From Castor canadensis (Eukaryota > Chordata > Mammalia > Rodentia > Castoridae): a stretch of DNA of 64,000 bases. Position numbers and translations under genes: made by a program. Positions 54,441 through 64,000 of this stretch are shown in pieces. Numbering within the stretch: position 1 is the stretch's first letter; each line of letters starts with the position of its first letter. The DNA lies in assembly GCF_047511655.1 (NCBI RefSeq), contig NC_133401.1, positions 18,163,501 through 18,227,500 of the forward strand, given 5' to 3'. Under the pieces are notes generated by a model. It had not been told where the DNA came from. It was given only the letters and a program-made list of their open reading frames with translations, and searched no databases.

Positions 54441-54574
54441 GTCAGGGGTTAGAACATTAGAATTCAGGGTTTCTGAGGAACTCAGTGGGTGTTTAGAAAA
54501 CTCTACCCCTAGGGAAAGAAGAATTTATAAGCCCCATTTTATTTATTTATTTTGTGATACTGTTTTTTTGGTTA

Positions 54575-54970
54575 TTGTTTTGACTGTACTGGGGTTTTAA
54601 CTCAGGGCTTCCCACTTGTTAGGCAGGTGCTCTACCACTTGGGCCACACCTCCAGTCCCTTTGCATTGGGTATTTTTGACATATGGTCTCATTTATTTTG
54701 CCCAGGCCTGGAATGCACGGTGATCTTCCTATTTTAGGCTTCCTCCATTACTGGGATGACAGGCACTCAGCACCACACCCAACTATTGGTTGAGATGGGG
54801 TCTTGCTAACGCACCTGGTCTGCCCTTAAACCATGATACTACCCATCTCAGCCTCCCAAGTAGCTAGGATTACAGGTGTGAACCACCCGCACCTGGCATG
54901 AGGTTTGAACTCAGGGCCTTGCGATTGCTAGGCAGACACTCTACCACTTGATACACGCCTCCAGCCCAAA
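54575..54970 (-). repeat. B1-ID and ID SINEs
   Basis: ID half 54575-54660, B1-like units 54661-54895, ID 54896-54970. Confidence 0.8.
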
Positions 54971-55454
54971 CCCTACTCTAAAAAAGTTAAAATCTGAAAT
55001 GTGCTTTTTCCTTTTAAGGGCACAAATCAGCTTCTTCAGCTAAAGGTTTGTCTGGACAGGAAGTCAAACAGACAGTCCCCCCAACCCCAGCACGCCTGAA
55101 TTTTCAGCATCCAGTACTTGCTGGAAAGAGATAAGCCTGATGGTGGGGGGAGGAAGATACCAATGCTCTTGGTGCTCAATGGCTGAGCTGCCTTTCCTGT
55201 TTCACACGAGTTTTCCCAGGATTCAAATGTTTGTAAATGTTTTGATAAATGACATGCTCTTTTATAAATGGTTTTTGTGAAAATTTATGCTACTCACAAT
55301 TGAATCCATTAATACAAATGTCTCAACAGTAGGCTTAACACACACACTGCTTTATTTGTTGGACATAAAACCAGGAAAAAGGACAAAACAGAAAGTGTCA
55401 GAGTGCACATTTTCCTGGGAGGAGCATGAAAAATAACGTTAAACAATCACAAGA

Positions 55455-56075
55455 AAGTCAGATGTGGTAGTTCACACCTGTAATCCCAGCTATGGGAGGC
55501 AGAGGTAGGAGGCTCACAGTCAAAATCTGGCCCCAGGCAAAAAGTGTAAGACCCTATTGGGAAAATAGAAAATGCCTAAAGCAAAAAGGGCAAGGGGCAT
55601 GGTTTAAGTGAGAGCTCACCTGCCTAGTAAGCACAAGGCCCTGAGTTCAAACTCCAGTACGAGGGAGGCAAAAAAAAAAAAAAAAAACACATGAAAAAAT
55701 GATCCATGAGCTGATGAAATGTCCAACACCATCATCATCAGGGCTTTCTGTTCTATTGCCTCTGTGTGTCCTAAAACTCTTTTTTGTAACAACATCCCAA
55801 ACCCACTATCTAAGGTCTCCCTCTGGGGACCTCCTTGGCTCACCTCGGTCCTGGTGACACAATCAGATAAACAATCAAGATTCACCATCGCAGCCGGGCA
55901 CCTGTAATCCCAGCTAGTCAAGGGGCAGAGATCAGGAGGATCACGGTTCAAAGCCAGCCTGGGCAAATAGTTCGAGAGACCCTATCTGGAAAAACCCTTC
56001 ACAGAAAAGGGCTGGTGGAGTGGCTCAAGGTGTAGACCCTGAATTCAAACCCAAATACTGAAAAAAAAAGATAAA
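55455..56075 (+). repeat. Two B1-ID SINEs
   Basis: 55455-55688 and 55890-56072, separated by unique sequence. Confidence 0.85.
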
Positions 56076-56109
56076 AATATTCACCATCACAAACCTCAAA
56101 ATCTGTGTC

Positions 56110-56695
56110 TGGCCAGGCACCGGAGCCTCACGCTTGTAATCCCGGCTACTTGGGCTGAGATCAGGAGGACTGAGGTTCGAGGCCAGCTGGGGCAAATAGT
56201 TCTTGAGACCCCCCATCCCCAAAATACCAGAGCAAAATGGACTGGAGGTGTGGCTCAAGCGCGAAGCCCTGAGAGCAAGCAGTGCATGGCGACTGCATCA
56301 CGGTGAGGTGGGGTAGATGGTAGGTAAGACCAGAGCGATACGGGGGCCAGTTGAAGCAGAGCCTCCCGGCACACCCCAAGACTGCGTTGGCTTAATGAGC
56401 GGGAACTGCTGCACGTGTGAACCGGCGCCCTCTGGCGGCTGTGTGGGGAACCGTCTGTAGGAATGCAGAATTTCCACTTATTAAACATCTTTAATATCTG
56501 CCAGGCACTGGTGGCTCACGCCTGTAATCCTAGCTACTAAGGAGGCAGAGATTAGGAGGATTTCGGCTCAAATCCAGCCCAGGCAAGACCCTATCTCGAA
56601 AAAACACATCCCAAAAAAGGGGTGGTGGAGTGGCTTGAGGATTAGGTCCTGAGTTCAAACCTCAGTACTGCAAAAACAAAAACAAAAACTTTAAT
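56110..56695 (+). repeat. B1-ID SINEs either side of a CTCF-like motif
   Basis: 56110-56280 (truncated ID half) and 56500-56690; the motif at 56425 is between them. Confidence 0.85.
56425..56438 (-). promoter_or_regulatory. CTCF-like motif, reverse orientation
   Basis: Same 14-mer as 37727-37740; the identity extends to 16 nt (GGCGCCCTCTGGCGGC). Confidence 0.6.
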
Positions 56696-57104
56696 ACATA
56701 AAGACTTGTTTTAGATCTTAAATCTGTGCAAAGTGTCCACTCTTCCTTTACCCAGTGTAATAAAATTTCTATATTATAGAGAGATTCCTGCCAATCTTTC
56801 TCCCTCAAGCCCAAACCCAGTGGAACGTTGGGGGAGGGGCTGTGTTATTAACATTTTTTTCTCCTCCTTCCCTCTGACCTGGGTGACCAGCTCTCCCCAG
56901 ACCTCCCCCAAGTGCAGACACTTGTAGGAGGACTCGGAGGAGTCAGCAGATGGTTGACTTATAATAACAACACAGTAAAGACACATACCAGTAAGGGGTA
57001 ATGGTCACCTGTGGTCACACCGAGCAGTCGCCCCAGCCTTGACAAGGCAGCACCTGTGTTCTATGTTGATGCCCAAGGAAGCCTGTTAGCAGCCCAGTGC
57101 TCTG

Positions 57105-57330
57105 TTTTGTTTGTTGGAACTGGGGTGTGAACTCAGGGCTTTGCTCTTGCAAAGCAGGAGCGAAGCGTGGCTCTACTGCTTGAGCCACACCTCCAATCCA
57201 TTTTGCTCTGGATTTTTTTGGAGATAGGGTCTTGGAAACTATTTGCCCCAACTGGCCTCAAACTGAGAGCCTCCCCATCTCAGCTTTCCAAGTAGCTAGG
57301 ATTACAGGTGTGAGCCACCTGATCCGTCCT
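57105..57330 (-). repeat. B1-ID composite SINE
   Basis: GGAACTGGGGTGTGAACTCA, GGATTACAGGTGTGAGCCAC. Confidence 0.85.
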
Positions 57331-57530
57331 TGCCCTGGGGTTTTTATTTGGGTGTGGTCATGACGCACCCTGTGCCTGGCAAGTACCAAAATTTCCAACT
57401 TCTGCCAGGAAAGCAGGCATTCAGCATGAGCAGTATTATTTTCTGCAAATGAAACTAGAGTTTTGGACCCCAGGCCCAAATTCCCGGGCTTCCACATGTG
57501 AGGTCTGGCCCTCACCCCTGTTCACTTAAG

Positions 57531-57715
57531 AGACATGGTGAAGGCAGAGAAAGGAGATTTATTACACAGCTCAGGGCATGCCGTGGGGAAAGGCACAGTA
57601 AGCGCCCAGGCCATCTTCAGCCATGGGGTACAGACATGAGCTATAGGTTTAAGTAGACAAAGAATTAGGGTAGGGGACAAAGGTATGCATAGTTAAACAG
57701 TCCCAGTGCTAGGGG
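57531..57715 (-). mobile_element. LTR-like repeat, copy 1
   Basis: Similar in order and wording to 58291-58460: GGTGA-GGCAGAGAAAGGAGATTTA, a CAGGCCATCTTCAG block, a GGGTACA block, GAATTAGGGTAGGGG, then AGTCCCAGT. Read on the minus strand the TTTATT at 57558-57563 is AATAAA. Probably an old retroviral LTR fragment; family not known. Confidence 0.4.
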
Positions 57716-58290
57716 GGGCACCTGGATGACCATTATCTCAGTCCTTGTTCTTCCAGGGTTCCACAGAAATTGTCATGGCTGTCATCACTTGAGGGGAGCA
57801 ATGTGGTTTCCCAGACAGGATTACTCTTGCCCTAGGGTGCAACCTCATCACCATGGGTAATTGTCCTCACTTGGGGTGTCTGTCCTGCTCAGGAAAGCTT
57901 CGCTGTTCCTGAGGGGTAGTTTCGGTCCCTTGTCATAAAGATGTTATCGATCATTCCTGTCCGTCCTTGATTCCAAGGTGGCTGCAGGAGAGAATGGCTC
58001 AGAGTAAAGGACAACAGATAGAAAATGGAGGCAGGGATGTCAAGCTTCTTTCCTGATTTTAGTTAATTCATGGGCCTGAGTAAGGAGTCAGCACTTTTTC
58101 AGCAAAAGCAGGGTAGACACCTCTTACACAAACAGTCTAGGTACGAGGAACTATTGGTTTTATTTTTCTCTCTCTTCATTTGCGCTTATTTAAAATGATG
58201 AATTATTGCAACCAGAATCCTAGGCCAGAGGCCCAACTCCAGGAGTTCCATGTGTCACCAGCCATTCCCCAACGCGCCAAATGAAGTGAG

Positions 58291-58460
58291 TTGTGGTGAG
58301 GACAGAAAAGGGAGATTTAATATATGGCCCATGCACTCGAGAGAAGAGGGAAAGTGGACACCAGCCATCTTCAGGGTACACCTGAGGGTTAGTTTTAAAT
58401 AGAGGGAGAATTGGGGTGGGGGGAGAGGTGTGCAGTATTAAGGAGCCCTAGTCACAGGTG
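58291..58460 (-). mobile_element. LTR-like repeat, copy 2
   Basis: Direct-orientation relative of the 57531-57715 segment, with GGTGAGGACAGAAAAGGGAGA, ACCAGCCATCTTCAGGGTACA-like blocks and GAATTGGGGTGGGG in the same order. About 575 bp of unexplained sequence lies between the two copies. Confidence 0.4.
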
Positions 58461-59302
58461 TGGCCGGTGATCAGAGGTGGGTGGGCCACTATACGTAGGG
58501 AGACCCTGTCTCAAAAATAAAAAGTAAGAGTAAGAAGACGATGATCAACTCTACTGGGAGCTTTGATCTCCAGTTTCCTCTGGGGCCTCTCTGGTTCTCA
58601 GTGACATCCCCTGAAGGCAAGGTTCAAGTTCAACACCCCCCTCAACGCACACACAGACACATACACTTCCAGTGATGGACTTGTGATCACAGTCATCTTG
58701 GGTTAATGAGTTACGATATGTAGAGAAATGAAACACAAGGCTGAGTAAAGTGTGACTGTGTCATGGATGGAGGGTTCCCTGGATCCCAGTGTCCACAGAA
58801 CAAAAACCCAAACCTTAGCCTGACCTGACTGCCTGGTCTCATGGTGCCTCACTGGCCCTTTCTCTCAATGCCCCAGAAATACAGGACCACTGAGGTTTCA
58901 TCAAGGACCTTGCTCACTTTCCTGCCTCTGGGCCTTTGCACATGCTGTTCCATACTGTCTACCACCTGAACCCTTCTCATCCTCCAGAATCAGCTCTAAC
59001 ATGGAGAGAAAACATACTGCTTCCATTGACAAAGTGCACTGTGTCTATAACACATCTGCATTTGTTTGCTAGACCCATCCTCGAAAAACTGAGGGGCTTG
59101 AACCACATAAACTGTATCACACTTCTGGAGATCAAGGAGTCAACAAGACTGGATCCTTCTGAGGGCTGAAGAGGCGACTCAGCACCAATTCATCTCCTGG
59201 TGGTAGCTGACCATCTTTAGGGCTCCTTGGCTTGCAGAAGCATCACCCCCAAACTGCATCTTTATGTGTCATCTCCTGGGTGTGTCTGTGTCCAAATGTC
59301 CT

Positions 59303-59400
59303 TGTTTTTTTTTTTTTTTTTTTTTTATGGTGCTGGGGTTTGAACTCAGGGCCTTGTACTTGCTAGACAGGTGCTCTACCACTTGAGCCACACCCCAGCC
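59303..59400 (-). repeat. ID-like SINE
   Basis: T22 run then GGTGCTGGGGTTTGAACTCA. Confidence 0.9.
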
Positions 59401-59529
59401 CTAATGTCCCCATTATATAAGGACACCTGTCATGTTAGACCAGAGGCACTCCCCAGACCAGAACAACCTTATCTTAACATCCCATTCTGAGGTCCTGGGG
59501 GTTAGGACTTCAAAATATGAATTTTGCAG

Positions 59530-59735
59530 CCAGGTACCAGTGGCTCACACCTGTAGTCCTAGCTATTGAGGAGGCACAGATCACCAGGATTTCAGTTCAA
59601 AGCCAGCCTGGGCAAATAGTTTGTGAATCCCTATCTCAAAAAAAAAAAAAAAAAAAATCACAAAAAAAGGGGCTGGTGGAGTGGCTCAAGGTGTAGGCCC
59701 TGAGTTCAAGCCCCAGTACAGCAGAAAAAAAAATT
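59530..59735 (+). repeat. B1-ID composite SINE
   Basis: CAGTGGCTCACACCTGTAGT, GGCTGGTGGAGTGGCTCAAG. Confidence 0.9.
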
Positions 59736-60147
59736 ACATACATATATCTATACATGTATGTGCGATTTTTGCATGGGCTACAATTCAACCCATAACAAGA
59801 TTGCTCAGTTACCTGATCCTGTGGGATCTGTCTACACTTCCAAGTTGTGGAGGACGATGGCCGTTCGAAACACTTCTCAGGCCTGGAGGACGAAAAGAAA
59901 AAGAAAACAAAACAGTTGTCACAGGCCAGGGTCCACTGATGCCTGTAGCACATCAGCAAAGTGGCCAGGCTCAGGACTGAGGACTTGCCAGGGACCTGAG
60001 GAGAAGAGGGACACCCACTCCTCCCTTCTGCCACCGAAGACAACGGGGTCTTTCAGGCTGGGGAGTTTGGAGACATTAGTGACCACTCCTGGGCTGGGAC
60101 TCACCTCCCTCTCCCTGTCCCCTGCCTTCATCCCCCCACCCCCGCCA

Positions 60148-60255
60148 TACACACAACCATCCACACACCTCTCTCTCACACACGAACACACAACACAACC
60201 ACACACACCTCCCTCTCTCTCTCTCTCACACACACACACAGAGACCCAACACAAA
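60148..60255. repeat. Degenerate (CA)n/(CT)n stretch
   Basis: CACA words mixed with CTCTCT and CACACAACC; a degenerate simple repeat whose complement gives Cys/Val-rich open frames of no meaning. Confidence 0.85.
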
Positions 60256-60714
60256 CCTCACTCTTAACACAGTCCACAATGGTACATCTGGACAAACCCA
60301 ACAGGGAACAGGCTGCACTGTGGCTCCGTGCTAGAGCACTGCAAAAACAACACAACACATATTTATTTGACCACACAACAGGACAAAACACACGGGGCTC
60401 ACAATCCACACCGGAATGCACAAGGCACCACGGCAGTCCCTCTACCTGCCGCACGCTAACAGGTGCGTAGAAAATGCTTTTGCTGCAAAGTACCGATTTC
60501 TTACCTGAACCCACAGGTAACCAAAAGCAGGAGAACAGCTGGCATCCCTGCCTCCATTTTGTATCTTGTCTCCATCACTTTGGTGAGACCCCGGCTTCGA
60601 TCTGCACGGAGGTGTGTTGTTTACTCAGGAGTGTCTGTCCAAGGCCCGTGATACCTCGCCTGTCTCTCCCCGCACCCCCCCTTAAAAGCTGAAGGAGGAG
60701 ACATCTCACCAACA

Positions 60715-61035
60715 ACTTTTTTTGTTTTGTGGTACTGGGGTTTGAACTCAGGGCCTACACTTTGAGCCACTCACCAGCCCTTTTTTGTGATGGATTTTTT
60801 CGAGATAGGGTCTCGAGAACTATTTGCCTGGGCTGGCTTCGAACCAAGATCTTCCTGATCTCTGCCTCCTGAGTAACTAGGATTACAGGCAAGAGCCACC
60901 AGCACCCAGTTATTTTGAGATTTTTGAGATAGGGTCTTGCAAACTATTTGCCCAGGCTGGCTTCAAACCACAGTTCTCCCGATTTCTACCTCCCAAATGG
61001 CTAGGATTACAGGGGTGAGGCACCAATGCCTGGTC
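60715..61035 (-). repeat. B1-ID plus B1 SINE
   Basis: B1-ID 60715-60910, B1 60911-61035. Confidence 0.85.
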
Positions 61036-61734
61036 TTGCCCCATTTCTTCCACTATTTAAAACTAAATCTCCTATCAGTACCCCAAAGATAGGGTGACAT
61101 GCTAGCTTCCATCTTCCCCAAATGGCCATTTAGATGAACCCCCTTTCCTGTCTTTTCATTACCACTTCTGTTTGCTTTCTCTGGGGCGAGTGGTTGGAAC
61201 CCCCAGACTCAGTCCTCTGGCCAAGGACTCTGGTTCTGACTTGGTGAGACACACAACTGTGCCCCGACACACAATACCATGACAAATACACCCACCCTGG
61301 GACACAAAAGCCTACCTGCAGGTCCAGCTCACTGAGACACACAGGCGCCAAGCAGCATTGATGAGTTGGTAAGCAATGCACAGTTGCCTGCAGACATGAT
61401 GACTAACACACCCGCACACGCATGCACACAGCAACACAAAACCCCACCAGCCCTTTGGAGGCACAGGTGCACGTAACAGAAGCGCGCGCTGTCATCCAGC
61501 CAGGGACAAGACACATGAGACTCCACAGAGGCAGGCTAAATTAGGGACATTGCAGCATGAGAACCAAGAGCCAGAAGCTAAGCTCAAGCACTGCTTAGTC
61601 ACAACTAGGTGACTTGAAGTCCCCTTCTCCCCAGCAGGCTATGACAGCTAACCATGCTCTTAACCTTGGAACAGTGATTCTCCCGGAGTTCTGGATAAGC
61701 ATGCCCAGGTGAATATCTCACGTAAAACTCATCC

Positions 61735-61940
61735 TTGGGCTGAGTGCCGGTGGCTCACGCCTGTAATCCCAGCTACTCAGGAGGCAGAGATCAGGAGGAT
61801 TGAGATTTGAAGCCAGCCTGGGCAAATAGTTCATGAGACCCATCACAAAAAATCCATCACAAAAAAGGGCTGGTGGAGTGGCTCAAGGGGTAGACCCTGA
61901 GTTCAAGTCCCAGTACTGCCAAACAAAACCAAAATAAAAA
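61735..61940 (+). repeat. B1-ID composite SINE
   Basis: CGGTGGCTCACGCCTGTAAT through GAGTTCAAGTCCCAGTACTG; one of the least diverged copies. Confidence 0.9.
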
Positions 61941-62299
61941 TACTCATCCTTGGATTAAAAGGAGAGCTTGTTAAAGGAAAAATCTCCTAATGATAGCTTT
62001 TTCTGCCCTAAATAAATGTCTTCTAAGGAAATCACCTGGCACATTCTCAAACAAGTCACCCAAGTCAATGAACGAGACTTAGTCTTTGGGAATCCCACAC
62101 TATCAGTTCCAAAACAAAAGACACAACAAATGAATGAGGTGCCAGACGGTGCAAAGGAAGATGCGTGTGCAAAGGCAGAGACGAGGCCTTGCAGACCCCA
62201 AACCCGACTTGAGTTTTACAGATATGTATGTGTGACATACGGCGTGTCTCTGTGCCCACACCTCCCACCTCCTGGGACTGACTTTGTTTCCTGTTTTTT

Positions 62300-62480
62300 C
62301 TTTTCTTTTCTTTTTGTGGTACTGGAGTTTGAACTCATGGCCCTCATCTTGAGTCACTCCACCAGCTCTTTTTTGTGATGGGTTTTTTCAAGATAGGGTC
62401 TCTGGAACTATTTGCCCAGGCTGGCTTCAAACCAAGATCCTCCTGATCTCTGCCTCCTGAGTAGCTAGGATTACAGACGT
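62300..62480 (-). repeat. B1-ID composite SINE
   Basis: GGTACTGGAGTTTGAACTCA to GAGTAGCTAGGATTACAGAC. Confidence 0.9.
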
Positions 62481-62549
62481 TTCCTGCTTTTCTGAATAAA
62501 ACGTCCATCTTCTCATCTAACCAGACTTGTCCTTAAATTCTTTTCTGAG

Positions 62550-62716
62550 GAGCTGGGCACCAGTGGCTCACACGTGTAATCCTAGCTACTCAGAACAGAT
62601 ATTCAGGAGGATTGAGAGGAAAAAGTTCCAGACCCTATCTAGAAAAAACCCTTCACAAAAAAGGGCTGGTGGAGTGGCTCAAGGTGTAGGCTCTGAGTTC
62701 AAACCCCAGCACCTCA
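62550..62716 (+). repeat. B1-ID composite SINE
   Basis: CAGTGGCTCACACGTGTAAT through GAGTTCAAACCCCAGCACC. Confidence 0.9.
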
Positions 62717-62748
62717 AAATAAATAAATAAATAAATAAATAAATAAAT
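62717..62748. repeat. (AAAT)n microsatellite at a SINE tail
   Basis: About eight AAAT units directly after the ID half of the SINE at 62550-62716. Confidence 0.9.
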
Positions 62749-63194
62749 TCTTTTCTGTGATGATGTCACAAGTTTGGTGTCACGATTACAGCACCCCGTG
62801 TCACAAGCTCAGCACCCCAGGCTGAGGAGGTTCATGCTTTCTGGGACCCTCCCTGAGTTTGAAGAAGTCCTGGTTTCAGTGACAATAGCACACACATTGT
62901 TACACCTGGAGGCGACTGTGACACACAATAGCACAATTATACACGGACATAGACACACCATTGCTAACACACAGTAACCCAACCACACTCCCAGCGCTCA
63001 CTGAGGTGCATTTGGACTTGAAAATCCTAACACAGAACTCAGAGGCCCACACACACCATGGGGACACACTCAACAGAGACACTGTCACCCACTTATATGA
63101 GACACACAGTCTCCTATGCCTAGGCCCAAGGCATGCAGGACACAGACGTGGTCCTTGCCTTCTGGGACTCACATTCTAGTCAAGGAGACAGACA

Positions 63195-63290
63195 AGATGG
63201 ACCCAGCACCCAGGAGGTTGCGTCAGGATCAAGAGTTCAAGGCCAGCTACAAAGTGAGACCCTTTCTCAAAAAAAAAAAAAAAAGAAAAA
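63195..63290 (+). repeat. B1 3' part
   Basis: CAAGAGTTCAAGGCCAGCTA, GTGAGACCCTTTCTC, A16. Confidence 0.7.
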
Positions 63291-63924
63291 GCCTATTTTG
63301 TGAGCTCATCCTGAGTGCCAGGAAGAATAGTAAAGGCAAGAAGAGGAAGGTACAATTGACGAGAGGAAGAGGAAGGGGAATTTGTAAATAGATCAGGAAA
63401 GGCAGCACCTAGTACTGGCTTCAGACCCTAAAAGACTGAATGGATGGTGATTGGCCCATTTTACAGATGGGTAAACAGGGGCACGAGTCAGTGGTGGTAA
63501 AGAGCATGGGTTTGAACTCAGCAGTATGGCTCTGAAGCCTGCCACCTTCCTATGGGCAAGATGGAGAGATGTAGGGCTGTGTGTGTGCGGGGAGAGACTT
63601 AAGGACACAGGAGGTTCTAAGGGGTGAAAGAGGCCAGGAATTCAGGGAGGCCAGGAGGCTCAGCCTCTCCTTCATCCCAGCCCCAGTGGGGATGCTGCTG
63701 TGGGCATTGTGCCCACCCTAGTGCTCCTGGAGAGTGATAAGACCTCTTCACAGAATGCAGGGTGCAGGTGAGGCTGGGTGGGAGTGGTTCTGTCTATAGA
63801 ATACTTTATTATGATTCTAATTTGCATTTTCCTAAACATTAATGATGTGGGGCCTCTTTTCACGATATAGCTTCTCTGATGAAAAGTCAATTTATTCGAA
63901 TCGTTGCCCTCTTCTCCTTTATCT

Positions 63925-64000
63925 TTGTTTTTGAGACAAAGTCAGCTTGGGCTCTAACTTTAGTATGTAGCTCAGGCTGGCCTGGAACTCATGACCCTCC
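63925..64000 (-). repeat. B1, cut by window edge
   Basis: TTGTTTTTGAGACAAAGTCA, TATGTAGCTCAGGCTGGCCT. Confidence 0.75.

Larger units (their letters stand above)
59035..59815. repeat. Old repeat broken by two SINEs
   Basis: GGTGTGTCTGTGTCC, TATAAGGACACCTGTCATGTTAGA-like, GGGGGTTAGGACTTCAAAATATGA-like and TACAATTCAACCCATAAC segments appear in the order of a known fossil repeat, separated by an ID unit (59303-59400) and a B1-ID unit (59530-59735). Confidence 0.5.
46606..64000. other. Region downstream of NOP53, no protein gene found
   Basis: 17.4 kb of repeats and unique non-coding sequence. Larger stretches with nothing recognisable: 46620-47260, 47910-48220, 48420-49100, 50770-51910, 52115-52520, 54970-55450, 56690-57110, 58460-58900, 59740-60715, 61040-61735, 61940-62300 and 62750-63180. 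No SELENOW-like exon was spotted. Confidence 0.6.

Noticed and set aside
46606-64000. SELENOW expected next by synteny
   Set aside because: No exon with the expected selenoprotein W peptides was found; it probably lies to the right of the window.

Overview
This is mammalian nuclear DNA. It has intron-split genes with GT-AG junctions, very dense SINEs and fossil MIR/L2 copies. The dominant SINE is a B1-like (7SL-derived) unit fused to an ID-like (tRNA-derived) unit, next to many free ID-like units. That points to a non-murid rodent; a beaver- or squirrel-like lineage is my best guess, but the species is not determined. SINE and old-repeat ends given here are approximate (about 10 to 20 bases). 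Comparisons with human proteins and with human 19q13.33 are from memory.

Three genes lie head to tail on the + strand, in the order remembered for human 19q13.33. (1) BICRA (GLTSCR1), 3' part: eight coding exons from 8861 to 16577 give the C-terminal 805 residues, followed by a 3'UTR to about 17320. Bases 1-8860 are intron. (2) EHD2, complete: a CpG-rich promoter and non-coding exon 1 near 20240-20423, then five coding exons from 22436 to 36012 that join in phase to 543 residues, and a 3'UTR ending near 37320. (3) NOP53 (GLTSCR2), complete: 13 exons from 38928 to 46516, 480 residues, with a box C/D snoRNA in intron 10 that fits SNORD23.

From about 46600 to 64000 I find no convincing protein gene. 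This flank holds SINEs, a 346-bp LTR nested inside a SINE, older LTR-like and DNA/L1-like fossils, a 0.7-kb CATC tetranucleotide array, a pure pyrimidine tract and an orphan CpG-rich patch near 49.7 kb. The next gene expected from human synteny, SELENOW, is not seen and probably lies beyond the right edge.

The three genes share no pathway. BICRA is a subunit of the ncBAF (GBAF) chromatin remodeller. EHD2 is a dynamin-like ATPase at the neck of caveolae. NOP53 acts in 60S ribosome maturation and recruits the nuclear exosome. The most interesting non-coding patterns are four copies of a CTCF-like 14-mer with alternating orientation, one convergent pair bracketing EHD2; a triplicated YY1/start-site element at the NOP53 promoter; and nested retroelement insertions whose target sites can still be read. 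I found no sign of an undescribed defence, mobile or biosynthetic system.
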